IMG/VR virus record: IMGVR_UViG_3300047994_000371
Coordinates: 1 to 31,141 of that record
Origin: a virus
DNA: 31,141 bases
Reading direction: 5' to 3' (one strand)
The notes under the pieces: generated by a model
What the model was told of the DNA's origin: nothing
Databases searched by the model: none
Seen by the model: the letters and a program-made list of their open reading frames with translations, nothing else
Program-made: the position numbers and the translations under genes
In this document: piece by piece, positions 22,425-30,293 of the stretch
Numbering within the stretch: the stretch's first letter is position 1
Layout of the letters: every line of letters begins with the position of its first letter

Positions 22425-23939
22425 ATGACCGCCGTCGGCGACGCTGCCTACCCGACTCCGTCGCAGATCCTCCAGACGATCCTCAACGCGATCGTCTTCG
22501 GGTACGTCGTCCAGGGGCTCTCACCCCCCAACGTCCTGCCCGGCTCCGACCACTACCAACGAGCCCAGGCGTACGCCGATCAGGTCGCCGTCGCGATCGC
22601 GAACGGCCAGATCAGCGCGGCGGCCTTCAACCCGCTGACGGCGACCGGCACGGACCTGATCCAGCTCGCTGCCGTCTTCGGCGTGCAGCCCCGGCCGGCG
22701 AGCCAGGCCGTCGGATACGTCACGATCGCGGTCTCGACGGGGACCGTCAACATCCCTGCGGGCTTCCCTGGGCAGATCAACGGGCAGGCCTACCAGACCT
22801 TCGCAGCCCCGGGCTCGCCGCTCCAGGGCATCGGCAACGGCGCCCAGGTCGCGGTCCAGGCACTCGCTGCCGGCTCCATCGGCAACCAGGCGGCGAACGC
22901 CCAGCTCACCTGGAGCTCGGCGGCCATCGGCACCCTTGGGCCGTTGGCGACGGTCACGTCGACCGCGATCACCAACGGCTACGACACCGACACCGACGAC
23001 ACGCTACGGGCCCGGCTCCTCCAGAAGCTGTCGTCGCCTCCCGTGGGCGGCAACGCGAGCTCGGTGCAGCAGTGGGTCGAGAACGCGTCGGCCGCCATCC
23101 AAGCTGGCTACGTCTACGCCTGCGCGCGAGGCGCCGCCGCCTACGACGTCGCCGTGACCTCGGCCGGAGGGCAGCGCACGGTCGCCTCGGCGATCCTCAC
23201 CGTGGTGAAGGCCGCCGTCCTGGGCCTCATGCCCGGGCAGAACGACTTCAACCTCACCACGGTCACCCCGCAGCTCGTCGACGTGGTCCTCCAGGCCCAG
23301 TTGCCGTTGCCCCAGGCCGCCGGCGGCTCGGGCGGGGGCTGGCGGGATGCGGCCCCCTGGCCCGCCGAGGTCTGCAAGATCACCGCCTACAACGCCGGCA
23401 CGGGCATCGCGACCGTCAACAGCGTGGTCTCGCCCAGCGTCGGCTCGAGCATCGGCGTCTGGGACCCGACCTACATCGATCCCGTGCTCGGGATCGCCGT
23501 CGGCACGATGCGTGAGTACAGCATCACCGGCGCCATCGGCGGCAGCGCCGGCGCCTGGACGTTCACGGTGCAGAGCGGCTGGATCGCCTCCCCGCTCGGC
23601 CAGTACGTCAGCGCGGGCGCGCTCTCGCTCGTCTCCTACGCGACCACGTTCCTCGCGGGGATCGCCGCCGTCGGCCCCGGCGAGAAGACGGCCTTCCTCG
23701 AGCTGCTCCCCCTCGCGGCCCGCTTCCCGGCCGTGGACTCGGGCACGGCTCCGCCGGGGCTCACGACGCGGCTCTCTGACCTCGTGCAGAACGCCTACGC
23801 CGAGATCGCCAACCTGGTCTTCGCGGCGACCTACAGCGCCGGCACGACCACCACGCAGATCCAGCCAAACGTCCCCGCGACCACAGCGGATCCCCCGGGG
23901 ATCCTCGTCCTGAACTCGCTCGCGTTCATCAAGGGCTAG
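22425..23939 (+). CDS. Baseplate J-like protein (Mu gp47-like)
   Basis: Wedge component recognised by its N-terminus (GSDHYQRAQAYADQVAVAIANGQISAAAFNPLTATGTDLIQLAAVFGVQPRPAS), the NIPAGFPGQINGQAYQTFA strand pair, DTDTDDTLRARLLQKLSSPPVGGNASSVQQWV, and the VTSAGGQRTV region before a VVKAAVLGLMPGQND segment. These follow the usual gp47/J order. Residues about 300-400 are an added beta-rich stretch (LPLPQAAGGSGGGW to SLVSYATTF) that makes the protein 504 residues, well above Mu gp47 (about 360). It ends in ILVLNSLAFIKG. Confidence 0.88.
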   Translation: MTAVGDAAYPTPSQILQTILNAIVFGYVVQGLSPPNVLPGSDHYQRAQAYADQVAVAIANGQISAAAFNPLTATGTDLIQLAAVFGVQPRPASQAVGYVTIAVSTGTVNIPAGFPGQINGQAYQTFAAPGSPLQGIGNGAQVAVQALAAGSIGNQAANAQLTWSSAAIGTLGPLATVTSTAITNGYDTDTDDTLRARLLQKLSSPPVGGNASSVQQWVENASAAIQAGYVYACARGAAAYDVAVTSAGGQRTVASAILTVVKAAVLGLMPGQNDFNLTTVTPQLVDVVLQAQLPLPQAAGGSGGGWRDAAPWPAEVCKITAYNAGTGIATVNSVVSPSVGSSIGVWDPTYIDPVLGIAVGTMREYSITGAIGGSAGAWTFTVQSGWIASPLGQYVSAGALSLVSYATTFLAGIAAVGPGEKTAFLELLPLAARFPAVDSGTAPPGLTTRLSDLVQNAYAEIANLVFAATYSAGTTTTQIQPNVPATTADPPGILVLNSLAFIKG

Positions 23940-23941
23940 CC

Positions 23942-24466
23942 ATGACCACGCCGCGCTCCCTCGCCTCCTACGGGAGCCCCAAGAAGAACGCGCGGATCCT
24001 CGCCAACCCGAAGACGGACATCACGCAGGCCGACTGGAACCGCCTGGTGGCCGACGTGGCGGCGTTGACCTGCCCGGCGCCGACCAAGCTTCAGGTCATC
24101 TTCCCCACGGCGGCCTCGAACGGGCCGGTGACGCCGACGTGGTTCGCGGCGCAGTGGGGAAACGACGCCGCGAGCGCACCGGCGATCGCGCGGACCAACA
24201 CCGGCGTCTACACCATCTCCACGCCGAGCGCCTGGGCGAGCCCGGGGATCTGGGTCTACACCCTCGACCCCGACAACGTCGTCCAGACCCAAGAGCAGGT
24301 CCTCTGGAGCTGGTCGGAGCAAGACATCGACGCGCCCATCGGCATCGGCGACGGAAAGGTGCGGCCGGTCCGCACGGGCTACACGATCACCCTCTACGTC
24401 ACCAACACCTCTGGGGTCCTCTCCGATCTCGGCGGCGCCGTCCCGATCTACTGCAAAGCGGGGTGA
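23942..24466 (+). CDS. Extra baseplate or fibre-associated protein, unknown
   Basis: This gene lies between the gp47-like and gp48-like genes, which are adjacent in Mu. The 174-residue product has a short helical start (QADWNRLVADVAALTCPAPTKLQVIF) followed by a beta domain. That domain resembles immunoglobulin-like or fibre-binding folds (VIFPTAASNGPVTPTWFAAQWG, GVYTISTPSAWASPG, YTITLYVTNTSGVLSDL). It could link fibres to the baseplate. No specific family is recognised. Confidence 0.6.
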   Translation: MTTPRSLASYGSPKKNARILANPKTDITQADWNRLVADVAALTCPAPTKLQVIFPTAASNGPVTPTWFAAQWGNDAASAPAIARTNTGVYTISTPSAWASPGIWVYTLDPDNVVQTQEQVLWSWSEQDIDAPIGIGDGKVRPVRTGYTITLYVTNTSGVLSDLGGAVPIYCKAG

Positions 24467-24469
24467 GCC

Positions 24470-25120
24470 GTGCCGCTCGGCTACCCGCTCGCCATGCCGC
24501 TCGGCGGCGGGCCCGACGACCTCGAGGTCGCGCAGGATGCCCTCCTCGAAACCTTCCGGCCCTACCTCGACCCGACCGATCCGGCGCAGATCGCGCTGAC
24601 GAACGCCGAGGCGCTCGCGATCGCGATGGTCTGGGCAATCAACCGGCGGCTCGAAGGCATCCTCGACCCGCTCCGGATGGTCGACGTCCTGCCGACCTGG
24701 GAGCAGGCCGCAGGCCTCCGGCCGGCGCCGACCGACACCGATACCGACCGCCGGCGGGCGCTCGCGGCCCAGTTCTTGGGCTTCGTCGGCAACACCATCG
24801 CCAACCTCTACGCCATCTGCCAGGCCATCGCCGGCACGGCATTCCTGGGGTTCTACCTCCCTTCGGCCAGCGCCCCGACCTACACGCCCGGCCTCAACCC
24901 CGGGCCGCCCGGCTGGGAGTCGACGAGCTGCCGGGCCGTGATCGGCGTGCGCCTCCAGCCCATCACCCTCACCGACGCGGGGTTCCTCTCCACGGTCCGG
25001 CAGCTCAACCGCACCTTGAAGAGCGCCTGCCCGGCCTGGATGAGCTTCGTGGTCGGCACCGACGAGGGCCACGCCGTCGTCGACGTCGCGGTCGCCGACC
25101 GCACCCTCGTCATGGACTGA
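24470..25120 (+). CDS. Mu gp48-like tail protein (DUF2313)
   Basis: GTG 24470 is three bases after the previous stop. The 216-residue product has the DUF2313 pattern: ALTNAEALAIAMVWAINRRLEGILDPLRMVDVLPTWEQAAGLRPAPTDTDTDRRRALAAQFLGF, where the LPTWEQAAGL motif matches the conserved LP-x-WE-x-x-x-GL of Mu gp48, followed by NTIANLYAICQAIAG. These proteins join baseplate wedges to the tail fibres, and the next genes are fibre-like, as expected. Confidence 0.9.
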   Translation: MPLGYPLAMPLGGGPDDLEVAQDALLETFRPYLDPTDPAQIALTNAEALAIAMVWAINRRLEGILDPLRMVDVLPTWEQAAGLRPAPTDTDTDRRRALAAQFLGFVGNTIANLYAICQAIAGTAFLGFYLPSASAPTYTPGLNPGPPGWESTSCRAVIGVRLQPITLTDAGFLSTVRQLNRTLKSACPAWMSFVVGTDEGHAVVDVAVADRTLVMD

Positions 25121-25128
25121 GAGCGCAC

Positions 25129-25755
25129 ATGGCCATCTGCCCCAAGTACGCCGATATGCGCGCGCGCTTCGCCGTGTCGGGTGCGCCCCTCGCGGCGGAT
25201 GGCTTCCCGGTCTTTCCGGGCCCCGCTGTGCTCTCTGGCCCGAAGGCGGGGAGCTTCGACAACTCGGGCGCGACGGGCCTCCTGCGCGCCAACAGCTTCG
25301 CCTCGAGCTGGACGGTCGAGACGCAGGGGGGAACCATCTGGAGCCCGGGGGCGGTCGGCGCCATCGGTCCCTTGATCGCAGGAGCGGTCCAGAGCGGCGA
25401 TCCGCTCTTCCCGCTCATCGTCACCTGCAACGGCGGCGCGAGCGACGGCGGCACGAACGCCTTCTGGTGGTACCTCTCCCAGCGCTCCGACGCCCTGCGC
25501 TTCGTCCTCGCCAACGGCACGCTCTCGCCGGCGGGCCAGCCGCAGTACTTCTCGATCGCGCACCCCGACAACTCGCACTCGGGGACGGTGATCATCACGC
25601 CCCAAAGCGCGCAGATCGCCGCGCTCTTCCCGGGCTCCGGGGGCACGCCGCCGACCGACGCGGCGAGCCTCGCCACGCTCTTCGCCTACTGCGGGCTCTA
25701 CGTCTCGCGCGTCTCCGACAGCGCGTACCAGTGGGCCCGCTTCACCCCGAGCTGA
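25129..25755 (+). CDS. Tail fibre or receptor-binding related protein, unknown
   Basis: ATG 25129 follows eight bases after the previous stop. The 208-residue product begins MAICPKYADMRARFAVSGAPLAADGFPVFPG and is Gly/Ser-rich with aromatic turns (NSFASSWTVETQGGTIWSPGAVG, GTNAFWWYLSQRSDAL). It belongs to the set of surface genes after gp48. The composition and location suggest a fibre segment or a fibre-attachment protein. No specific domain is recognised. Confidence 0.6.
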   Translation: MAICPKYADMRARFAVSGAPLAADGFPVFPGPAVLSGPKAGSFDNSGATGLLRANSFASSWTVETQGGTIWSPGAVGAIGPLIAGAVQSGDPLFPLIVTCNGGASDGGTNAFWWYLSQRSDALRFVLANGTLSPAGQPQYFSIAHPDNSHSGTVIITPQSAQIAALFPGSGGTPPTDAASLATLFAYCGLYVSRVSDSAYQWARFTPS

Positions 25756-25761
25756 AGACCC

Positions 25762-26808
25762 ATGCTCCCTCCCTCCCCGGCCATCCAGCTCTCCGCGGAC
25801 GGCGTCACCTGGGGTGCGCCCGGCGCCGAGCTGGTCGTCTCGCCCGGGGCTCCGTTCTTTGCGCGACTCAACTCGACGGCCAACGTCGACTCCACCACAT
25901 GGTCCGTGATCTCTACGGACGACGTCGGCACGCCGCCGGCGCTTACCCCGAGCGGCCTCGTCAACTCCCAGGTCACCGGCACGGCGGGGGTCGCGGGGAC
26001 GGCGCTCATCCTCCAGAGCTCCATCAACGACCTGGTCGACAAGACGACCGGGAACGTCAACCCGCTCACCACCCAGTCCACCGTGGCAGTCCGGGTGGCG
26101 TGCCTGAACGGGCTCTCGGTCATCTGCTTCGATGAGCATGGTGAGCACGGATCGCAATGGTGGTTGCCGCTGGTCAATGCGGCGATCCGTGGCGCGAGCG
26201 GCATCTCCTCCACGGGAGCACTGCTGCCGCTCACCGGTCTCGCGACGGCCACGGGCGCCGGCGGCGGGCCGTTCTGGGCGGGCGCGCTCCAGCCCAGCGT
26301 CGACTACCCCGGCGCCACGAAGTGCGTCCTGAAGGCCACGCTCTGGTGCGACCACACCGGGAGCGAGCCCGCGTGGACCACCACCACGTATTCGCCGGGC
26401 AACATCGTCGGCAACGCGAACGGCGGCGGGACAGGGATCCCTGTGGTGTACGTCTGCACCACGGGGGGCACCGCCTCCGGCACGCACGGCCCGGTCGGCT
26501 TCGGGACGAACCTCCAGGACCAGGGCGGGTCCGCGTGCCGATGGCGGTCCCAAGAAGCGCAGATCACCGTCGTCGATACCTCGACCAACACCACGCTCGC
26601 AACCATCACCACCAGCATTACCGCCGCGGCGGCGCTGGCCGGCGCCGGCGCGTCGCTCCTCGAGGTCTCCTTCGACCTGTCGTCGGTCCTGATCGGGTTC
26701 TCCTCTCCGACCCTGATCGAGATCGGTCTCGCGGGCGATCCCGCTGACACCGGCGGGACGAAGTACACGGTCGCCGACTGCGGCAATGCGCGGCTGATCT
26801 TCACCTGA
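25762..26808 (+). CDS. Tail fibre/receptor-binding protein with Ig-like and carbohydrate-binding-type motifs
   Basis: The 348-residue product has an Ig-like N-terminus (VVSPGAPFFARLNSTANVDSTTWSVISTDDVG to GVAGTALILQSSINDLVD). Later a YSPGNIVGNANGG...VVYVCTTGGTASGTHGP segment (about residues 215-245) resembles the short aromatic motif (Y-x-PG-x-x-V...YVCTTGGT) of carbohydrate-binding modules in fibres. The C-terminus is Thr/Ala-rich. Position after gp48 fits adsorption. Function is inferred from motif style, not from a trusted family match. Confidence 0.6.
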   Translation: MLPPSPAIQLSADGVTWGAPGAELVVSPGAPFFARLNSTANVDSTTWSVISTDDVGTPPALTPSGLVNSQVTGTAGVAGTALILQSSINDLVDKTTGNVNPLTTQSTVAVRVACLNGLSVICFDEHGEHGSQWWLPLVNAAIRGASGISSTGALLPLTGLATATGAGGGPFWAGALQPSVDYPGATKCVLKATLWCDHTGSEPAWTTTTYSPGNIVGNANGGGTGIPVVYVCTTGGTASGTHGPVGFGTNLQDQGGSACRWRSQEAQITVVDTSTNTTLATITTSITAAAALAGAGASLLEVSFDLSSVLIGFSSPTLIEIGLAGDPADTGGTKYTVADCGNARLIFT

Positions 26809-26870
26809 GAGCCCATGCGCGCTCGCCGGCGCGTCGCTCTCGACCTCCGCAAACCTCCCCGGAGTCCTGC

Positions 26871-27488
26871 ATGTTCGACGTCCCCTCGATGAAGAAGCTC
26901 CCCCCCGTCCTCGCCGGCCTCGGCGTCCCCGACCTGCCCCTGGTCCAGCTCCCCCGGGTGGACGGCGGCGAGGGCCCGGCCGAGCGCGCGCTGCTCGCCG
27001 GCAGCCTGGTCTCCGCCACGCTGTACGAGGCGTATGCGCGGGCCCGCCGCCAGCGTGGCATCGAGCCGGTGATGGTGATCGCCTGCCCGGACTGCGTCGT
27101 GGGGCGCGACATGATCGCCAAGCGCCGCGGCCAGGCCCTGCTCGACGAGCTCACCGGGCCCGTCGTCTGGGCCTGGAGCGAGCAGGAGGCCGCCGGCGCC
27201 CTCGGCGAGGCCGGCTGGAAGCACCTCTCCGCCGGGCTCGACACGATCGGCCACGCCGACGGCGGGATGCGGCTGCTCCTCGCCGTGAACGGCACCGCCG
27301 TCGAGCCGCGCGTCTTCCGCATGGCGGAGCCCACGGCGGCGCCGACGCCGGCGTTGACACCCGCCGTCGCGGCACCCGCCGCTCCGATCCTCGAGGCGAA
27401 GCCCATGGCCTCGGAAGAGGGGGCCGCCGGCACGCCAGCGGCCGCGACAGCCCCCGGCGCCGCCGAGCCCCCGCCCGCCACGACCTGA
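26871..27488 (+). CDS. Fibre-region protein with CPDC motif and Ala/Pro-rich tail, unknown
   Basis: The 205-residue product has a folded part of about 145 residues. It contains SLVSATLYEAYARARRQRGIEPVMVIACPDCVVGRDMIAKRRG (C72/C75) and HADGGMRLLLAVNGTAVEPRVFRMA. A 55-residue Ala/Pro/Thr tail follows. The CPDC pair recalls a redox or metal site, but no thioredoxin-like context (a preceding strand plus a cis-Pro) is obvious. It could be a fibre-assembly or adsorption protein. Function unknown. Confidence 0.6.
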   Translation: MFDVPSMKKLPPVLAGLGVPDLPLVQLPRVDGGEGPAERALLAGSLVSATLYEAYARARRQRGIEPVMVIACPDCVVGRDMIAKRRGQALLDELTGPVVWAWSEQEAAGALGEAGWKHLSAGLDTIGHADGGMRLLLAVNGTAVEPRVFRMAEPTAAPTPALTPAVAAPAAPILEAKPMASEEGAAGTPAAATAPGAAEPPPATT

Positions 27489-27497
27489 GGCCCGCCC

Positions 27498-28682
27498 ATG
27501 AGCTTCCCCCTGACGCCGGCATCGCCCTTCGTGGCCTTCACGACGGTCATCACGTCGGCGTTCCTGAACGCCGTGCGCGTCTCTATCAACGAGGCGCTCG
27601 ACGGCACCGGCGGCGGGACGTATGCACCCGGCGCGCAGATCGTCATCGGCGGCTCGGGGCTCCGCGCCGATCCGTTCTCGGGCGCGGTGCGCGCGGGCAC
27701 GCCCTCCACCACCATCGCCTCTGGCAGCAACAACCAGGCGCTGCCCCAGGCGACGATCTACGTCGGGTCGACGATTGGCGCGCCCACCTCGGGGACCGCC
27801 TGGATCCCCGCCCTCGGCGCCCTGATCGCCTACACCGGGGTGACCTCCGTCACCCTCACCGGCTGCACGCTCGTCGCGGGGCCCGAGGGTGGCCCCGGGC
27901 TCGACCTCGCCACCGGCCAGGCCGTCTACTTCAACGGCGCGCTCCTCATCGACACCAACGCCGGGCTGGCCGTGAACGGCGTCCAGATGGTCAACGGCTC
28001 GATCATCCTCGACGGATCCACCAGCAACGGCTCCCTCACGGTCCAGAACGGGGGATCGATCTCCGTGGTCGGGGGCACGGTCGAGTTCTTCGCCTCGACG
28101 GCGCTCGAGCTGGCGCCGGGCGCGCACATGACGGTGGGTGGCACGTCGGGCACCCCCGCCACGGTCGAGTTCGAGAACTACTCGACGTGTACCTTCGACA
28201 ACGGCTCGACGCTCACCGGCGCCAGCGGATCGCCGGGGGCGACGCTCGCGTGGCACGGCCCTGCGACCTTCAGCGGGGCCACCACGTTGAGCGGGGCCAC
28301 TACGCAGACGGCGCTTTTTACGCGCAGCGGCACGAACGGCCGTACCGCGCTCCGCTACGCGGTGCTCACGAGCGACACGGCGCTCACCGTCGACCCATCA
28401 TCGTACGACGCCATTCTCGCGCAATCGGTTGGGTTCACCGCCGACCGCAACTGGACGTTCTCCGCGCCTGCTGGTGGGATTTGCACCGAAGTGGTTGTGA
28501 ACGGCATCGCATTCTCCGGCTACCAGGGCTCTCATAACCTGTACATCTACGGCGTTGGTGGCTCGGTCGGCGGCAACCTGCTGTTCCACTACAACCCGGC
28601 CGGCGGCGGAACCTCCACGCCCGCCGGCGCGTTCATGATCTACTACGACCCCACCCTCGGCGATTGGTACCCCGTGGCGTAG
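27498..28682 (+). CDS. Tail fibre protein with beta-helix-like repeats
   Basis: The 394-residue product starts with a baseplate-attachment-like N-terminus (PFVAFTTVITSAFLNAVRVSINEALDG). Residues 71-145 form a module shared with the sheath protein (TTIASGSNN to TGQAVYF). Short strand repeats follow (GSIILDGSTSNGSLTVQNGGSISVVGGTVEFF, LELAPGAHMTVGGTSG), as in a trimeric beta-helix. The C-terminal 120 residues (ALFTRSGTNG onward) are a separate tip whose codons end in A/T much more often than the rest, which points to recent exchange. The stop lies four bases before the convergent minus-strand gene. Confidence 0.7.
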   Translation: MSFPLTPASPFVAFTTVITSAFLNAVRVSINEALDGTGGGTYAPGAQIVIGGSGLRADPFSGAVRAGTPSTTIASGSNNQALPQATIYVGSTIGAPTSGTAWIPALGALIAYTGVTSVTLTGCTLVAGPEGGPGLDLATGQAVYFNGALLIDTNAGLAVNGVQMVNGSIILDGSTSNGSLTVQNGGSISVVGGTVEFFASTALELAPGAHMTVGGTSGTPATVEFENYSTCTFDNGSTLTGASGSPGATLAWHGPATFSGATTLSGATTQTALFTRSGTNGRTALRYAVLTSDTALTVDPSSYDAILAQSVGFTADRNWTFSAPAGGICTEVVVNGIAFSGYQGSHNLYIYGVGGSVGGNLLFHYNPAGGGTSTPAGAFMIYYDPTLGDWYPVA

Positions 28683-28686
28683 CGGG

Positions 28687-29079
28687 TTACCGCACGAAGA
28701 AGCTCACGGTGCCGGTCCCGGAAACGCATTCGACGGCGACCGCTCCATCGGAGACCAGCGGCAGCTCGCTGCTCACGAGGTCGGAAGCGTTGTAGAAGGT
28801 TCCTCCGGGGATCGTGGTGTCGGCAGACGATACGGGGCTTCCCTGTAGCCGAACCACGTTGACCGCCAGGTCTTCCTTTGCTCGCCCCGGAAGGGCGAGC
28901 ACGGCGAACGTGGCGGGCTTCCCGTTTGCGGTCCCCTGGACGTTGCAGGGGGCGGACACGATCGAGCCCTCGGATCCGCCCGCGCTCGCCGTCGAGCATG
29001 CGGTCGCGTGGCACAGCGACCAACCCGCCGCGCAGCCGATCGCCAGCGCACCCAACACGTCGAACCTTCTCGTCCTCAT
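28687..29079 (-). CDS. Small exported protein, unknown
   Basis: The minus frame from ATG 29079 to TGA 28687 encodes 130 residues. ATG 29079 is preferred over a start 40 codons upstream because GGAAGGGAA precedes it and a secretory N-terminus begins there: MRTRRFDVLGALAIGCAAGW, with a hydrophobic core and Cys16 (possible lipobox LAIGC). Five cysteines (16, 23, 28, 45, 118) suggest disulfides or lipid attachment. The rest is beta-rich (GTFYNASDLVSSELPLVSDGAVAVEC). It converges on the fibre gene with a four-base gap. It might be a host-surface or lysogenic-conversion gene, or flanking host DNA. Confidence 0.6.
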   Translation of the reverse strand: MRTRRFDVLGALAIGCAAGWSLCHATACSTASAGGSEGSIVSAPCNVQGTANGKPATFAVLALPGRAKEDLAVNVVRLQGSPVSSADTTIPGGTFYNASDLVSSELPLVSDGAVAVECVSGTGTVSFFVR

Positions 29080-29153
29080 GGTGTTCCCTTCCAACGCCCT
29101 CAGCGTAGGCGGCGATCTTCTCTGTTCGGGCCTGACCGTCGATGCCGCGCTCG

Positions 29154-29190
29154 TTGACCGGCCACCCTCGACGTCGATAGCCTGGTCCGA
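29154..29190 (+). promoter_or_regulatory. Candidate promoter for a leaderless transcript
   Basis: TTGACC (29154-29159, five of six to the consensus) and TAGCCT (29178-29183, three of six, TANNNT form) are 18 bases apart. A start about seven bases after the -10 would fall on the A of ATG 29190, giving a leaderless mRNA, which fits the lack of a ribosome site before that gene. The -10 is weak. Confidence 0.4.
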
Positions 29191-29816
29191 TGCAACCACC
29201 GCAAGGATACGGAGGCCCCGGAGAGGGACTCGGACCGCCGCCTGGGTACCAACCCCCGCAGCCGCCGCCGAAGAAGGGGATGAGCGGCGCTGCGATAGCC
29301 CTGCTCGTGATCGTGGGGCTTTTCGTTCTCGGTGCTGGCCTTTGCGTTGCCGTCGTCGGTCTCGGTGCCGGATTCGCCATCCTCGGGCGGGAGTCGCCCA
29401 CGGAGCAGACCAAGCCCAAGTGGACGGTGGGGCAGGTGGTCGACATCGAGGTCACCCTCGTGCGCAGCGATCGGCAGGACCTCGCCTGCGCCGCCCCCGA
29501 CGACATCGGCGGCAAGCACTGCGCCTTCGAGGCGGCCAACAAGCCGTGGTCCAAGGGCGGCGACGTCAACGACGACAAGAAGCTCCTCAAGCCCTACACC
29601 ACGGTGGAGCACGTGCAGTTCACCGCGGCCGGCCTCTGGTCCGACCCCGCGCTCGCGGCCGACAAGCTGCCGGCGACGCGCTTCAGCGTGAAGTGCAAGT
29701 ACAAGGTCGAGGGCACGCTCAAGAGCGTCGAGGTGCGCTGGGAACAGACGGGCCAGTGGTACCCCAACGGCGGCTGGTATGCGGGCACGGTCTCGGACTG
29801 CAAGATCGCACCGTAG
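29190..29816 (+). CDS. Pro-rich membrane-anchored exported protein, host-type
   Basis: The 208-residue product has a Pro/Gly/Gln-rich cytoplasmic start (PPQGYGGPGEGLGPPPGYQPPQPPPKKG). A strong membrane segment covers residues 33-66. An exported domain with four cysteines (100, 111, 169, 204) contains WTVGQVVDIEVTLVRSDRQDLAC, NKPWSKGG, AAGLWSDPALAADKLPATRFSVKCKYKVEGT and GGWYAGTVSDCKIAP. I associate this layout with hypothetical proteins of myxobacteria. It could be a conversion (moron) gene carried by the phage or a host gene next to a prophage. There is no ribosome site, consistent with leaderless start. Confidence 0.7.
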   Translation: MQPPQGYGGPGEGLGPPPGYQPPQPPPKKGMSGAAIALLVIVGLFVLGAGLCVAVVGLGAGFAILGRESPTEQTKPKWTVGQVVDIEVTLVRSDRQDLACAAPDDIGGKHCAFEAANKPWSKGGDVNDDKKLLKPYTTVEHVQFTAAGLWSDPALAADKLPATRFSVKCKYKVEGTLKSVEVRWEQTGQWYPNGGWYAGTVSDCKIAP

Positions 29817-29893
29817 CGAGAACCTGACCCGTGCCCCCTCGGCGGCCACGCTTGAGGCGACGCATCGAGGACGGGATCGAGGCGCGGCGGCGA

Positions 29894-30205
29894 TCATGGC
29901 CGGGGCCTCGGCCCGGGCGCCTTCTTCGGGGGTGCCGGGGTCCCGTTCCTTCGGGGCTTGGAGGGCTCGGGAGCCGACGGTGCGGTGGCATCGGTGAGGA
30001 GGCCCTCTTCCTGGAGGGTCTTGCGGACCATCGCCTGGAGAACGCTCGACGCATTCGCCCTGGCGCCCACCTTTGCCGCCTCTGCCTCGCGGCGCGACAC
30101 GAGCTCGTCGAACGCCTCTGCCTCGCGCTCTTCGAGGCGAACTTGGTAGGCGAACTTCGTCGTCGCCCCAGCGGGCCGCCCGCTCCTGCCTGCCTTCCCG
30201 ACCAT
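29894..30205 (-). CDS. Ribbon-helix-helix DNA-binding regulator with Pro-rich tail
   Basis: The frame from ATG 30205 to TGA 29894 on the minus strand encodes 103 residues. Residues about 14-70 have the ribbon-helix-helix shape: a strand (TTKFAYQVRLEERE), helix one (AEAFDELVSRREAEAAKVG) and helix two (NASSVLQAMVRKTLQEEG). CopG/Arc-type repressors use this fold. The N-terminal GRSGRPAG is a basic arm that could touch the minor groove. The C-terminus is Pro/Lys/Ala-rich, unusual for such a short regulator. It is transcribed away from the operon at 30371, and the shared region (30206-30370) has palindromic half-sites. I infer that it controls that operon and possibly itself. Confidence 0.65.
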   Translation of the reverse strand: MVGKAGRSGRPAGATTKFAYQVRLEEREAEAFDELVSRREAEAAKVGARANASSVLQAMVRKTLQEEGLLTDATAPSAPEPSKPRRNGTPAPPKKAPGPRPRP

Positions 30206-30258
30206 AGGCAGCACCCTAACCCAGGCATCACGAAGCGGCAAGGCTACGTTTTTTTCTC

Positions 30259-30287
30259 TTGCCAAGTTAGCCACGAAGGCTGATACT
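30259..30287 (+). promoter_or_regulatory. Sigma70-type promoter with operator-like inverted repeat
   Basis: TTGCCA (30259-30264, five of six to TTGACA) and GATACT (30282-30287, four of six to TATAAT) are separated by exactly 17 bases, after a T-run (30249-30255). An imperfect inverted repeat TTAGCC-ACGAA-GGCTGA (30267-30283) lies in the spacer and overlaps the -10, a classic repressor position. A further half-site GGCTA is at 30242-30246. Expected transcript start is near 30294. Confidence 0.6.
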
Positions 30288-30293
30288 GCTTCC

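Noticed and set aside
30249-30255. Seven-T run as an intrinsic terminator
   Set aside because: No stable hairpin directly precedes it on the plus strand. It lies just upstream of the -35 element and fits better as an A/T-rich upstream promoter element.
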